The notes beneath the pieces were generated by a model, which had not been told where the DNA came from, searched no databases, and saw only the letters and a list, made by a program, of their open reading frames with translations. The translations under genes were made by a program, and so were the position numbers. From contig JAQIIU010000002.1 of the NCBI GenBank assembly GCA_036946625.1, forward strand, positions 1,378,501 to 1,442,500: 64,000 nucleotides of DNA, in the 5' to 3' direction. Positions 1 through 9,800 of this stretch are shown piece by piece. How positions within the stretch are numbered: position 1 is the stretch's first letter; every line of letters begins with the position of its first letter. This stretch comes from Methylorubrum populi. GTDB lineage: Bacteria; Pseudomonadota; Alphaproteobacteria; Rhizobiales; Beijerinckiaceae.

Positions 1-24
1 GGTCCGACTTGACAGGAGAGCACG

Positions 25-378
25 ATGAGCACCCCGAGCTTCGAGATCCCCACCGAGTTCCGTGATTTCGCCGACAAGAGCGTCGACCAGGCCCGCAACG
101 CCTTCGGCACGTTCCTGAACGGCGCGGTGAAGACCTCCGAGCAGTTCCGCAACTCGGCCTCGACCGTCCAGTCGACCCTGCATGCCGCCGTGCTCAAGAG
201 CCTCGACCACGCCAAGACCAACGCCGACACCACCTTCGACTACGCCCAGCGCGTGGTGCGCGCGAAGGACGTCCGCGAGGCCTTCGAGATCCAGTCCGAG
301 TTCGTGAAGACCCAGTTCGCCACCCTCCAGGCCCAGGCCAAGGAGTACGGCGCCCTCGCTCAGAACGCCGCCCGCTGA
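25..378 (+). CDS. Phasin family protein
   Basis: Small, Ala/Gln-rich, all-helical protein of 117 residues that fits the phasin family, proteins that coat polyhydroxyalkanoate granules. The residues 15-110 read as amphipathic helices (repeated FxxxAxxA and EFVKTQFATLQAQ-type segments), with no signal peptide or membrane segment. The start is supported by AGGAGA a few bases upstream. The next gene also carries a phasin-like C-terminus, so the pair probably serves the same granules. The family call is by pattern and could equally cover a general phasin-like regulator; the polymer itself is not shown by the sequence. Confidence 0.8.
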   Translation: MSTPSFEIPTEFRDFADKSVDQARNAFGTFLNGAVKTSEQFRNSASTVQSTLHAAVLKSLDHAKTNADTTFDYAQRVVRAKDVREAFEIQSEFVKTQFATLQAQAKEYGALAQNAAR

Positions 379-557
379 TCCGGTCCGGCCTCGGGCCGCG
401 GCATCGCTGCCGCCGGTCCGAGCGCGGGAGTGCGGCGTGACCGATCCCGGCCTGCCGGGGGCGACACGCGCCGTGCTCCGACGCCATGCTCTCCCGAAGC
501 GCTCCGGGCCCGGCCCGGAGCGGCCTTGAGGGAGGATCACGAACGAGGAGAAGATCC

Positions 558-1250
558 ATGTCGTCGAGCCGCCGCAGGGGACGTGCACCGGGGCCGGCCG
601 CCAGGACGGAATCGCCGGCCGTGGCTGCCCCCGACATCGCCGAAACGGCCGTCACGGAAACATCGGCGGTCGCGCTCTCGGTGGCCGAGGGCACCCCTCT
701 CGAAGCGGACGCCGACGCGACGCGGGAGCCCGTCGCCGGGACCGAGGCGGCGGAGCAGCCGGCCGAACCGGTCGCCGAGACGGCCACTGCGGCGGAGCGC
801 GAAGCCGCGCCGGCCCAGGAGAACATGCAAGAGGACATGCAAGAGGACATTCGGGAGACCGTTCAGGAGGCTGCCCCGCAGCCGGACGAGCCCGAAGCCG
901 TGTGGCCGGAACCCGCTCCTCCGGTCGCCACGGTGCCGGCCGTCGCCGAACCCGCCGGGGCCGAAGCCGCCGACAAGGCCCCGCGCAGCCTCCGCATCGG
1001 TGCGAGCTTCGTCTTCGTCCCCACGCTCGCGCCGCTGACCGAGATCAACGCAAGGCTGTTCGCCTTCGCCCGCGGCGAGGGCGAGGCGGCGCTCGCCCAT
1101 CTCCAGGCGCTGACGCGGGCCAAGTCCCCGGCCGAGGCGATCCGCCTTCAGGTCACGGAGATGCAGCGCGCCGCCGACGCCTCGCTGACCTGCTTCAGCG
1201 AGATCGTGCGCAGCGCCAACCGCCTACACGACACCGCCCGCTGGCACTGA
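558..1250 (+). CDS. Phasin-domain protein with long acidic N-terminal region
   Basis: About 230 residues. The first ~140 are low complexity, rich in Ala, Glu and Pro, and look disordered. The C-terminal ~85 residues (from GASFVFVPTLAPL on, with an AxxxLQALTRAKSPAEAIRLQ stretch) resemble the phasin helical domain, in which 'ltraksp.ea..lq' is a recurring signature. The start at 558 is chosen because GAGGAGAAG sits just before it; the frame is open further upstream but that extension is Arg-rich and unlike a protein. The near-perfect repeat of MQEDMQED-type acid segments around residues 92-98 is part of the linker. A terminator follows directly. Confidence 0.7.
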   Translation: MSSSRRRGRAPGPAARTESPAVAAPDIAETAVTETSAVALSVAEGTPLEADADATREPVAGTEAAEQPAEPVAETATAAEREAAPAQENMQEDMQEDIRETVQEAAPQPDEPEAVWPEPAPPVATVPAVAEPAGAEAADKAPRSLRIGASFVFVPTLAPLTEINARLFAFARGEGEAALAHLQALTRAKSPAEAIRLQVTEMQRAADASLTCFSEIVRSANRLHDTARWH

Positions 1251-1278
1251 GCCCGCGCGGCACCGTGGAGACAGGATC

Positions 1279-1315
1279 GGGGCGGTCGCCTTTGTACGGG
1301 CGGCCGCCCTTTTTT
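1279..1315 (+). terminator. Rho-independent terminator after the phasin genes
   Basis: GC-rich stem (GGGCGGTCGCC pairing with GGCGGCCGCCC, one G-U pair) with a short loop, followed by six T residues. It ends the plus-strand phasin transcript about 30 bp after the second stop codon. Confidence 0.85.
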
Positions 1316-1439
1316 CGGTCCAGCTCGCCACCGTGACCCGGGCACGGGTGCCGGACACGGCCGGCCCTCTCGCCCCCCGCTCCCGCGAGGGCTACATAGC
1401 CCCGGACTCCGCTCCAGCGATCCTCCGGGAGACTCCTCG

Positions 1440-2909
1440 ATGCCCCCCTCGCCGCTCCTTTCGGCCGGCCTCGTGTCGGCGCTGCTGCTCGCCGCCGCGC
1501 CCGCGGGCGCGCAGATGGCGAACACGCCCGAGAAGCCGGCCTCGGACAAAGCCTCGCCGGACAAGGTGGTGCCGCTGTCGAAGGGCGAGATCCAGCTCTC
1601 CTTCGCCCCGGTGGTGAAGCGGGCCGCGCCCTCCGTCGTCAACGTCTACGCCTCCCATGTCGAGAAGCGCTCCGCCCGCTCCAACGCCATGGAGGAGTTC
1701 ATGCGCCGCTTCTTCGGCGAGGACCGTCCGGGCCGCGGCCCCGGCGGCATGCCGGGCGAGCGGGCCCAGCGCTCCCTGGGCTCGGGCGTGATCGTCGACG
1801 CCTCGGGCCTCGTCATCACCAACAACCACGTCATCGAGAACATGAACGAGGTGAAGGTGGCGCTCGCCGACAAGCGCGAGTTCGAGGCGCAGTTCGTCCT
1901 GCGCGACCCCCGCACCGACCTCGCCGTGCTCAAGATCAAGAGCCCGGCCGACATCGCGCCGATGCCGATCGGCGATTCCGACCATCTGGAGGTCGGCGAT
2001 TTCGTGATGGCGATCGGCAACCCGTTCGGCGTCGGGCAGACGGTGACGCAGGGCATCGTCTCGGCGCTCGCCCGCACCCAGGTCGGCTCGTCGGACTACC
2101 AGTTCTTCATCCAGACCGACGCGGCGATCAATCCGGGCAATTCCGGCGGCGCCCTGGTGGATCTCAAGGGACACCTCGTCGGCATCAACACCGCGATCTA
2201 CTCGCAGTCCGGCGGCAGCCACGGCATCGGCTTCGCCATCCCCGCCAGCATGGTCCGCGCCGTGGTCGAGACCGCCAAGAACGGCGGCAGCCTCGTGCGC
2301 CGGCCCTGGCTCGGGGCGCGGGTGCAGAGCGTGACGCCGGACATCGCCGAGAGCGTCGGGCTCGACCGGCCGACCGGCGTGCTGGTGGCGAGCATGCAGG
2401 CCAAGAGCCCGGCGGAAGAATCCGGGCTCAAGCGCGGCGACGTGATCCTCTCGGTCGACGGTCAGACCGTCGACGACCCGGAGGCCTTCGGCTACCGCTA
2501 CGCCCTCAAGGGCATCTCCGGCACCGCCAATCTCGGCATCCTGCGCGGCACCAAGCGGCAGACGATCCAGGTCAAGCTCGGGCCGGCGCCGGAAACACGC
2601 CCGCGCGACCTGCTCAAGGTCCGCTCCCGCACGCCGTTCGCCGGCGCGACCTTCGTCAACACCTCCCCCGCGGTGAGCGAGGAGCTCCAGGCCGACCTGC
2701 CGGAGGACGGCGTGGCGGTGACCGCCGTCGAGGACGGCTCCCTCGCGGGCCGGGCCGGATTCCGGAAAGGGGACGTGATCGTCGCGGTCAACGGCATGCC
2801 GATCGCCACGACCAAGGATCTGGAGCGGGTGACCCAGCGCAATCCCGGCCTGTGGGAGGTCGCGATCAACCGCGGCGGCGAGGTGCTGACCTCGGTTTTC
2901 GGCGGATAG
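1440..2909 (+). CDS. degP: Periplasmic serine protease of the DegP/HtrA family
   Basis: Trypsin-like envelope quality-control protease with two PDZ domains, 489 residues, the normal size. A Sec signal peptide covers about residues 1-25 (hydrophobic core then PAGAQ). The protease domain carries the triad His130 (TNNHVI), Asp160 (RTDLAVLKI) and Ser235 (NPGNSGGAL). PDZ1 lies around residues 290-380 (RPWLGARVQSV, GDVILSVDG) and PDZ2 in the last ~90 residues (RKGDVIVAVNG). It is a lone plus-strand gene converging on the diguanylate cyclase gene with only 12 bp between the stops. DegP, DegQ or a DegP-like paralogue cannot be told apart here. Confidence 0.93.
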   Translation: MPPSPLLSAGLVSALLLAAAPAGAQMANTPEKPASDKASPDKVVPLSKGEIQLSFAPVVKRAAPSVVNVYASHVEKRSARSNAMEEFMRRFFGEDRPGRGPGGMPGERAQRSLGSGVIVDASGLVITNNHVIENMNEVKVALADKREFEAQFVLRDPRTDLAVLKIKSPADIAPMPIGDSDHLEVGDFVMAIGNPFGVGQTVTQGIVSALARTQVGSSDYQFFIQTDAAINPGNSGGALVDLKGHLVGINTAIYSQSGGSHGIGFAIPASMVRAVVETAKNGGSLVRRPWLGARVQSVTPDIAESVGLDRPTGVLVASMQAKSPAEESGLKRGDVILSVDGQTVDDPEAFGYRYALKGISGTANLGILRGTKRQTIQVKLGPAPETRPRDLLKVRSRTPFAGATFVNTSPAVSEELQADLPEDGVAVTAVEDGSLAGRAGFRKGDVIVAVNGMPIATTKDLERVTQRNPGLWEVAINRGGEVLTSVFGG

Positions 2910-2921
2910 GCGGCCTCCACC

Positions 2922-4124
2922 CTACCCCGCCAGCGCGAGGCCGATCGCTTCCGGCCCGCCGACGAAGGCGCGGTTGCGGCCGCGCCGCTTCGCCTCGTAG
3001 AGCGCCCGGTCGGCCGCCGCCAGAAGCGCGGCCTTGCGGTTCGCGGTGCGATCGGCCTGCGGGTCCACGCGACACGCAGCGACGCCGACGCTGACCGTCA
3101 CGACGTCCAGGCCGTCGCGGCGACCCGGATGGGGAATGCCGAGCGAGGCGACGGCTTTGACGAGGTCGTCGGCGAGACGCGTCGCCTCCCCTTGCCCGCC
3201 CCCGTTCAGGACCAGGGCGAACTCCTCTCCGCCGTAGCGCGCGCAGATCAGGTCGGTACGCGCGAAGCCCAGCGTCGCCAGGGCATCGGCCACGCGGCGC
3301 AGGCAGTCGTCGCCGGCCAGATGGCCGAGGGTGTCGTTGAACCGCTTGAAATGGTCGATGTCGATCATCAGCACCGCGACGGAGCCGTCACTCGACAGCC
3401 ATTGGTCGAGGCAGAGATCGAGGGCGCGCCGGTTCGGCAGGCCGGTCAGCGCATCGGTGCGGGAGAGATCCTGGAAACGCTGACGCGCCTGCTCGGCCAC
3501 TTCGCGCAACAGGCGGGCGCGAAGCCCCGTGATGTAGTCGCGGCAACGACGCGCCTCCATCTGGTGGTTGGCGTAGAGACTGAACCCGCACGCCGTCGCG
3601 AGCTGGATCAACAGCGCACCGCTCAGCCCCCCGGCGAGCCCCGGTTTGGTGACGACCGCGAGAGCCGCGAAGACGAAGGCCACGCCGGTCAGGACGATGG
3701 CATCCACGAAGCGCAGGGCGAGGACGATGTTCCCGAAGATGACGGCGAGCGCCAGTTCCGAGAAACAATAGGTGCCGAACGGTGCCTCCGTGAGCCAGAA
3801 CAGGACGGCCGGCGGCAGGAACCCGCCGATCATTGCGGCGAGCGCCAGCCGCTCGCGTTGCACCGCCGCGACCCGATCGATCAGCCAGATCAGCAGAAGC
3901 GCAAGGGGGGTGAAGAGCACCGTGCGGGTGAGGAACGCCAGATCGAGAACGTCCGGCGTCAGGACGATGCTGGTGAAGTTGTAGATATTGTAGACGATCA
4001 GCCCGGCGAAGGCATTGCGGCGCAGGTCGGCCGCCCGCTGCCAGCCGTACTCGCGCTCGTAGTGCTCCGCCACGGACGGGCTGAACCGCAGAAGCCGATC
4101 GAGGTCCGTCGCGGTCTCGCTCAT
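2922..4124 (-). CDS. Membrane-anchored GGDEF diguanylate cyclase
   Basis: Makes cyclic di-GMP from two GTP. About 400 residues from the chosen start. The N-terminal half has five or six hydrophobic helices, so it is an integral-membrane sensor. After a short coiled linker comes a full GGDEF domain: TDALTGLPNRRAL, DIDHFKRFNDTLGHLAGD, then the active site GGEEF at about residues 298-302 and a final EAKRRGRNR. The inhibitory I-site is off: the four residues in the RxxD position read RTDL, with an extra residue before GGEEF. The start at 4124 has AGGACGAGG upstream; the frame stays open to 4235 but the extra 37 residues look untranslated. It may feed the c-di-GMP controlled cellulose genes at the far end of the window (inference). 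Confidence 0.88.
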   Translation of the reverse strand: MSETATDLDRLLRFSPSVAEHYEREYGWQRAADLRRNAFAGLIVYNIYNFTSIVLTPDVLDLAFLTRTVLFTPLALLLIWLIDRVAAVQRERLALAAMIGGFLPPAVLFWLTEAPFGTYCFSELALAVIFGNIVLALRFVDAIVLTGVAFVFAALAVVTKPGLAGGLSGALLIQLATACGFSLYANHQMEARRCRDYITGLRARLLREVAEQARQRFQDLSRTDALTGLPNRRALDLCLDQWLSSDGSVAVLMIDIDHFKRFNDTLGHLAGDDCLRRVADALATLGFARTDLICARYGGEEFALVLNGGGQGEATRLADDLVKAVASLGIPHPGRRDGLDVVTVSVGVAACRVDPQADRTANRKAALLAAADRALYEAKRRGRNRAFVGGPEAIGLALAG

Positions 4125-4684
4125 CGCCCTCGTCCTGGCCGACTCCATGGCACTCAGGGTCTCTCGCTCGGCGCACCGAACAGAATCCGAGGGGCGAAGG
4201 CCGCTGCCGTTGCGCCGCGGCAGATTGAACAACATGAGTTATTTTTTGATGATCGTCGGGGCGACCCGCCGTTCGCGCCGCGTTCGGCTCCCATGCTCCC
4301 GCACGCGTACGCCCGGCGCATTCCCAAGCTTTCGGCCAGAGAAGTTAAAGACAGGGTGCCGCCGGGCTACGGAGAGGCGCCGAGTTTGTCGGCGGACTTC
4401 ATCGTGGGGGAAGCGGCTTTCTCGGCCCGATCGCCCAACCATGATCCCCTCCCGAGGGGATCGCCGCCGGACGGCGATGCGACGTGCGATTTCGCTCATC
4501 GGCCCGACGGGCGGCGCGCTAGCCTCGCAAGCGGATGCATGGAGGGGGTCTCGTTTCCGGATGTTTCGTCGGCGGTGCGCCGACGCAATCCGGTAACCGT
4601 ACGAGGCAATCCGCCGGCAACCCGACATCCCTAGAACGGCCCCACACGAGAGCCGGCAGGGCTCCGATCAATGGGGCGGACGAC
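4125..4684. other. Intergenic, 560 bp, no convincing gene
   Basis: Divergent control region between the diguanylate cyclase (minus) and the small membrane-protein pair (plus). A short AT-rich patch sits near 4234-4256. Several open frames cross it but all are Arg/Pro-rich with no ribosome site. I see no clear promoter or RNA. Confidence 0.5.
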
Positions 4685-4936
4685 ATGCGGGACCTGATCA
4701 AGATCGCGGCGGCCGGGACGGTGATGGCGGCCTACGCCCTTCTCGCCCCGTCGCTCGTCGAGGCGGTGCCGAGCCCGACGGGCTCGGCCAAGACCTTCAC
4801 CCAGCGCCTGCCGCAGGTCGGCGGCACGGTTCCGGTGAGCGCCCGGATCGATGACGGGACGCCGGTTCCGGGGTGGATCGTGGTGGCCCGTCGGCCGCTT
4901 CTGGTCGGCGTCTCGACGGGCGAAGCCTCCCGATGA
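4685..4936 (+). CDS. Small exported or membrane-anchored protein, unknown function
   Basis: 83 residues. Residues about 5-27 (IKIAAAGTVMAAYALLAPSLVEA) form a signal peptide or single membrane helix; the rest is short, polar and Gly/Pro-containing with no Cys. I do not recognise a family. The start is preceded by GGGCGGA; the frame extends 50 codons upstream but that part lacks protein-like composition. Its stop overlaps the start of the next tiny frame (ATGA), so the two are probably translated together. Confidence 0.55.
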   Translation: MRDLIKIAAAGTVMAAYALLAPSLVEAVPSPTGSAKTFTQRLPQVGGTVPVSARIDDGTPVPGWIVVARRPLLVGVSTGEASR

Positions 4937-5019
4937 CCGCCGCGGACACACCTCTGCTCGCCGCGGCGTTCCTGCTCGGCCTCGGCGCGGCCGTTCTGCT
5001 CAACGTCCTCCTGGCCTGA
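4933..5019 (+). CDS. Tiny single-helix membrane protein (28 residues)
   Basis: Reads MTAADTPLLAAAFLLGLG and on through AAVLLNVLLA: one hydrophobic helix with a short polar N-terminus. It starts inside the stop of the preceding gene (ATGA overlap), which is the strongest argument that it is real, since it needs no ribosome site of its own. Function unknown. It could instead be a chance frame in GC-rich DNA; conservation would decide. Confidence 0.4.
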   Translation: MTAADTPLLAAAFLLGLGAAVLLNVLLA

Positions 5020-5055
5020 ATCGGGTGCGATCCCGGTGGGCGGCGCGGACGCGCT

Positions 5056-5286
5056 TCAGGCCGTGACCGCCGCCAGGGCGTGAGGGTTGCCGTGCAGGCC
5101 CGCGCAGAGATCGTCGATCTCGGTCACGTCGAGGGCCTCGCCGCTACCGGCGGCGATGATGTCGATCAGGTCGTCCTTGCGCGGGTCGAACGGGTGACCC
5201 TGCATCCGGTAGAACTGATAGTAGCGCAACGCCGCCAGGAGCGTGTCGCGCTCGCGGGCGGTGACGGTGAGGTTCTGCGTGGTCAT
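5056..5286 (-). CDS. Small conserved-looking protein, unknown function
   Basis: 76 residues, acidic and soluble: MTTQNLTVTARERDTLLAAL then RYYQFYRMQGHPFDPRKDDL and a C-terminal LDVTEIDDLCAGLHG. The start is well supported by AAGGGGAA seven bases upstream; the longer frame to 5685 is an Arg-rich artefact. The pattern (ERDTLLAALRYYQ...ID.LC..L) recalls short single-domain proteins of Rhizobiales that have no assigned role. No membrane segment, one Cys. Confidence 0.7.
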   Translation of the reverse strand: MTTQNLTVTARERDTLLAALRYYQFYRMQGHPFDPRKDDLIDIIAAGSGEALDVTEIDDLCAGLHGNPHALAAVTA

Positions 5287-5722
5287 GGGCTTCCCCTTGG
5301 CTTGCAACGAACGCTGAGGCGAGACCGCGCGCGACTCACCTAGCTTGACCGTTGTAGCCCCCGGGCGGCAGCCTCGTCCATGACATGTGGGGGGATCGGA
5401 CCGGACAACCGTCCCGGAGGGATCGGCAGGGCTTCGAACGCGGGTCGACACCGGCCGCCTCGAGGATGCCGATCCGCCCCCCTCCGTCGTCATCCCGGGG
5501 CGCCGACGGCTCGCAGGTTTCCGGCGCTCGTCGGAAGAATGAGCCGGCTTCAAGAAAAAACGGCACGCCCTGGGAGGGGCGCGCCGGATGAGGTGACTCG
5601 CGGTCTCAGGAACGAGTCGAAACATATTATCCAGTATACCAACCTCTGTCTGCCGCCTCGCGGTGACACCGGCAAGGTTGCTCACAGCTTCGTGAGGTTT
5701 GGATGGCGCTCGGCACCGTCCT
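5287..5722. other. Intergenic, 436 bp, nothing convincing
   Basis: Lies upstream of the 76-residue minus-strand gene and downstream of the exported-protein gene. Contains a short AT-rich stretch around 5625-5642 but no recognisable promoter, RNA or protein-like frame. Confidence 0.45.
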
Positions 5723-6805
5723 TCATTTCCTCGCCAGCGCGTCGGCGAAGGCGACGATGCGGTTGCGGGCGTAGGTCGGTACGCCCGCGCTGATCGAAGT
5801 GCCGGTGTTGAAGGAGGAATTGCCCATCAGCACCTGCACCGGCAGCAGGTTCCTGAGCACCGGCACCCGGGCATATTCCTGCTTGCGCTCCAGCACGTCC
5901 GCCTTGATCGCCAGCGCCATGCAGGTCGTCACCACCGTGCGGTTCGGATCGTTCGGGGCGGGCTGCATCACCGCCAGGAACTTGCCGAAGCGCAGGATCT
6001 GGTTGACCCAGAAGATCGTCTGTTCGAGCCCGCCCGCGACCGGCGTCTCGATCTTCGTGAGCGCGGCGAGGCCCGCGGCTTCCGCCGGCGGGAGCACCCG
6101 CAATTCGCTCTGGAAGGAGACGAACTCGGCGATCTTTTTCGACGAGCCGAGTTCGAGCTTGTTGGCGAGCTTGACGCCCAGCGGCAGCTTGCCTTCCAGG
6201 TCGTAGCGCGACTCGATGCAGGTGCCGCCCGCCCCGCACCAGGGCCGGTCGGGACGCTTCGCGAAGGCGGCGGCCGGGTCCTTGGTCGGCGTCGCGTCCG
6301 CCGGGTCGAGCCGCTTGTGGCGGATCACCGGGTCCATCCTGGCCAGGAAGTCGAGGCTCGCGAAGGCCGAGAGGTCGATCTCGGAGGGCGGCTTGGCGAC
6401 GACGAAACGGCCTTCCGCGACGTAGACCTTCAGGGTCTCGTGGCGCGGCTTGGCGACGCCGTTGATCGTCTGCGTGTAGTCGGGCTCGGTATAACCGGGC
6501 CAGGGGCCGAGGGCGGCCGCCTCGGCGGGCCGGGCTTTTCGCCACGCGTCGAAGGCGATCAGCCCGCTTTCCGGATCGGTCGAGGCCGCCTCGCGGTGGT
6601 CGCTGAAAAGGACCGTGCCGGGCTTGAGGCTCACGGCGTCCCCGGGCGTCAGCGCCGGCACGTCCTTGACCCGGTCGGAGACCAGGGCCGCCGGTTTCGG
6701 GAGATCTTTGGCCCCCTCCTGCGCGCGGGCCGGCGCAGCCAGCGCGAGCGCGACGAGCAGGGTGGCCGGAAGCTGCCTGGGCAAAGCGGACCTCGAAGAG
6801 AGCAT
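5723..6805 (-). CDS. Exported protein of unknown function downstream of a PBP
   Basis: 360 residues. A signal peptide is clear: basic start, hydrophobic ATLLVALALAAP, then ARAQE cleavage region. The mature part is soluble, with a single CGAGGTC segment (two cysteines five apart, a possible disulphide) near the middle and a C-terminal half of mixed helices (GLEQTIFWVNQILRFGKFLA). I do not recognise the family. It starts 17 bp after the stop of the penicillin-binding protein on the same strand, so it is likely co-transcribed and may act in the periplasm with it. No good ribosome site is visible before the chosen ATG. Confidence 0.75.
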   Translation of the reverse strand: MLSSRSALPRQLPATLLVALALAAPARAQEGAKDLPKPAALVSDRVKDVPALTPGDAVSLKPGTVLFSDHREAASTDPESGLIAFDAWRKARPAEAAALGPWPGYTEPDYTQTINGVAKPRHETLKVYVAEGRFVVAKPPSEIDLSAFASLDFLARMDPVIRHKRLDPADATPTKDPAAAFAKRPDRPWCGAGGTCIESRYDLEGKLPLGVKLANKLELGSSKKIAEFVSFQSELRVLPPAEAAGLAALTKIETPVAGGLEQTIFWVNQILRFGKFLAVMQPAPNDPNRTVVTTCMALAIKADVLERKQEYARVPVLRNLLPVQVLMGNSSFNTGTSISAGVPTYARNRIVAFADALARK

Positions 6806-6822
6806 GGAAGAAGAAGGCCGCG

Positions 6823-9800
6823 TCAGTAGCGCGGGTCTTCGCCGAACAGGTAGTCGGGATCGCGGCGGCGCTGCCGATAGCGCCTGTCGTCGTCGTCGAA
6901 GGGCGAGCCGAACGGCGTCGGGTTGGCCTGCCCGTAGCGGTCGCGGCCGGGCCAGGCTTGCGGTTCCCCGCGCCGGTCGCGGCGCAGGCCCCAAGGATCG
7001 ACGTTCGAATCCGCATCGGTGTCGGCGCTGCGCCTCCGGGCATGGGGGTCGTAGCCGTCGCGGCGCCCGCCCGGCAGGTTGCCGAAGATGTCGCCGGCCA
7101 CGTCCGCCCCGTCCTCGGAATTGCCGGTGTCGCCGTCCTCCGCGTCGGGGCGCATGGCGTAGAGGGTGTCGCGGGGCACGAGCGCGTACTGCGTGTCGGC
7201 GACGCGGCCGTCCTTGAGACGGAAATGCTCGATGAAGCCGCCGCCCGCGACGCGCTGGCCGCTGCGCGGCTCGATCGGCAGGTCGGCGATCAGCCCCTTC
7301 GCCTCCGGCGAGGGCGGCGCGAGCGAGGTGCGCGGCACGCCGTTGGCCCAGGCCGCCTGGAAGATCGCCCGCGCGATCGGCACCGAGACGTGCCCGCCGG
7401 TCTGGCCGCGGCCCAGCGTCCGGCGCACGCCGTCGGCATTGTCGTAGCCGACCCAGACCACCACCGTGATCTCGTTCGAGAACCCGGCGAACCACGCGTC
7501 GTTCTCGTTCTCCGACGTGCCGGTCTTGCCCGCGACGTAAGCCGAGATGCCGGCGAGCGCCGCGGCGGTGCCGTGCCGGGTCACGCCCTGGAGCATGGTC
7601 TTGAGCTGGTAGAAGGCGACCCGGTCGGCCGAGCCGATCCGCACCGGCGCCTTGTCGGCGTGGCTGTAGACCGGCTTGCCGCCGCGCTCGATCGATTCCA
7701 GGGCGTAGGCGCTCGGGCGCGCCCCCTCGTTGGCGATGGCGGCGTAGAAGCTCGCCAGGTCGATCATCCGCACCGGCTGGGCGCCGAGCACGAAGGGGTA
7801 GTAGCGCTCGCACTCGGCGTAGAGCTGGGCCTCCAGCGCGATGTCGCAGACCCGCTGCAGGCTGTCGGGCGCCTTGCCCGCGATGCCGCCCTGGAGCAGG
7901 CGGGCGGTGACGAGGTTCTTCGAGAATTCGAGGCCGCGCCGGATCGTCGTCGCGCCGGAACCGCCGCCGTCGTAGTTCTTCGGCGACCACGAATCGCCGA
8001 TCCCGCCGATCGGCGGCAGGGTCACGGGCGCGTCCATCACCAGGGTGTTGGGCTGCATGCCCGCATTGAGCGCGGCGAGATAGGTCAGCGGCTTCAGGGT
8101 CGAGCCCGGCTGGCGCACGGTCTGCGTCACCCGGTTGAGCTGGCTCAGCGGGTAGGAGAAGCCCCCGCTCATCGCCAGGATCTTGCCCGTGCGGTTCTCC
8201 AGCACGATGGCGGCGCCCTGGACGGTGGGGCGCACGCGCAGGTCGGCGCGGGGGCTGCCCTTGCCCTCGCGCAGGCGCACCCGCACGGCGTCGTAGAGCT
8301 GGAGTTTTCCCCGCGCCGGGCCGGGTTCGAGGCTCGCGACCCGCCCGTCCGGCAGGCCGACCCGCGTGCCGTTCCTGCCGGCTTGGAGCACCACGGCGAG
8401 CGGCCAGCGCACGTCGTAGAGCTGGGGCCGGGCGGAGAGGAGCGCGCGCTGCCAGGCCGGCGGCACGGCAGGCTTGGCGGGCGTCCTGGCCGCCGCCTTC
8501 CCGGCGCCCTTCTTCGTCTCGGACGCGGGCGCCGGTTCCGCGGCCGGCTCCGGCGCGGGCGCGGCGGCCTCGATGCGCTTGATCGCTTCGGAAAGATTCA
8601 GCTCCGGCCCCTCGTAGCGGGCGCGGCCGGTGCCGCGCTCGTAGGTCGAGAGCCCCTCCTGAAGCGCGCCTTCGAGCGTGCTCTGCAGGCCGGCATTGAC
8701 CGTGGCGCGCACGGTGTAGCTCGCGTCGGTGAGCGAGTTGAGCCCGGCGAAGGTGCGGGCCTCGCGCGCCAGATGATCGACGAGGTAGAAGCCGGAATCC
8801 TGGCGCGCCGCGTCCGGCGGCCTGATGCCGAGATCGGAGGCGAGCGCCGCGCTCATCTGCGCCTCGGTGATCGTGCCCTCTTCCTTCATGCGGCTGAGCA
8901 CGTAGGCGCGCCGCTCCTTCGCCCGCTCGGGATACTTGTCGGGGCTGTAGTAGTTCGGCCCCTTCGGCAGGCCGGCGAGCAGGGCGGCCTCGGGCAGGGT
9001 GAGCGCACCCACCGACTTGCCGAACCAGGAGCGCGCGGCCATCTCGATGCCGTAGGCGCCGCGGCCGAGATAGATCCCGTTGAGGTAAAGCCCGAGGATC
9101 TGCGGCTTGGTCTGGAGGCGCTCCAGGCGCGAGGCGACGATCATCTCGCGGATCTTGCGCTCGTAGGTGACGTCGTCGCCGACCGAGAGGTTCTTGACCA
9201 CCTGCTGGGTGATGGTCGAGCCGCCGGCCGGGCGCCCCGGCGAGGCGAGGTTGCCGACGAAGGCGCGGATCACGCCGCGCTCGTCGATGCCGTGGTGGCT
9301 GTAGAAGCGCTTGTCCTCGGCCGCGACGAAAGCTTGTCGGACGAGGTCGGGCACCGCCTCGATCGGCACGACGAGGCGGCGGCCGTGGGTCTCGAAGGTC
9401 TCGGAATAGGGCTTGCCGGCCGCGTCCAGGATCACGCTGGCGCTGGGAAGCTTGATGTCGCGCAAGGCTTCGGCCGAGGGCAGGTCCCTCACGGCGTTGT
9501 TGTAGAAGGCGATCACCGCCCCCGCGTCGAAGGGGGAATCGGCCGGGCTCTCGCCCTTGCAGAACTGCTTGTAGCTCGTGTTCAGCTCATTCAGATCGAG
9601 CCCGTGCAGGATCTTGGGCGCGTTGTCGCCGGCCACCGCGCTCGGATCCTCCATGGCGGTGGAGATCAGCTCGTCGAGGTTGATGTCCTCGATGTCGAAG
9701 GATTTGCGCATGTGGGCGCAGCCGTCGCGCAGGATCGCCACGACTTGCCCGCCGTCCGTGGCGGCATCGAACCGGGTCCGCACGGCGTCGGGCCGCGTCG

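Noticed and set aside
4631..4951. Minus-strand Arg-rich frame opposite the small membrane protein gene
   Set aside because: Composition typical of an antisense GC frame, and the plus frame has a clean hydrophobic segment and coupled downstream start.
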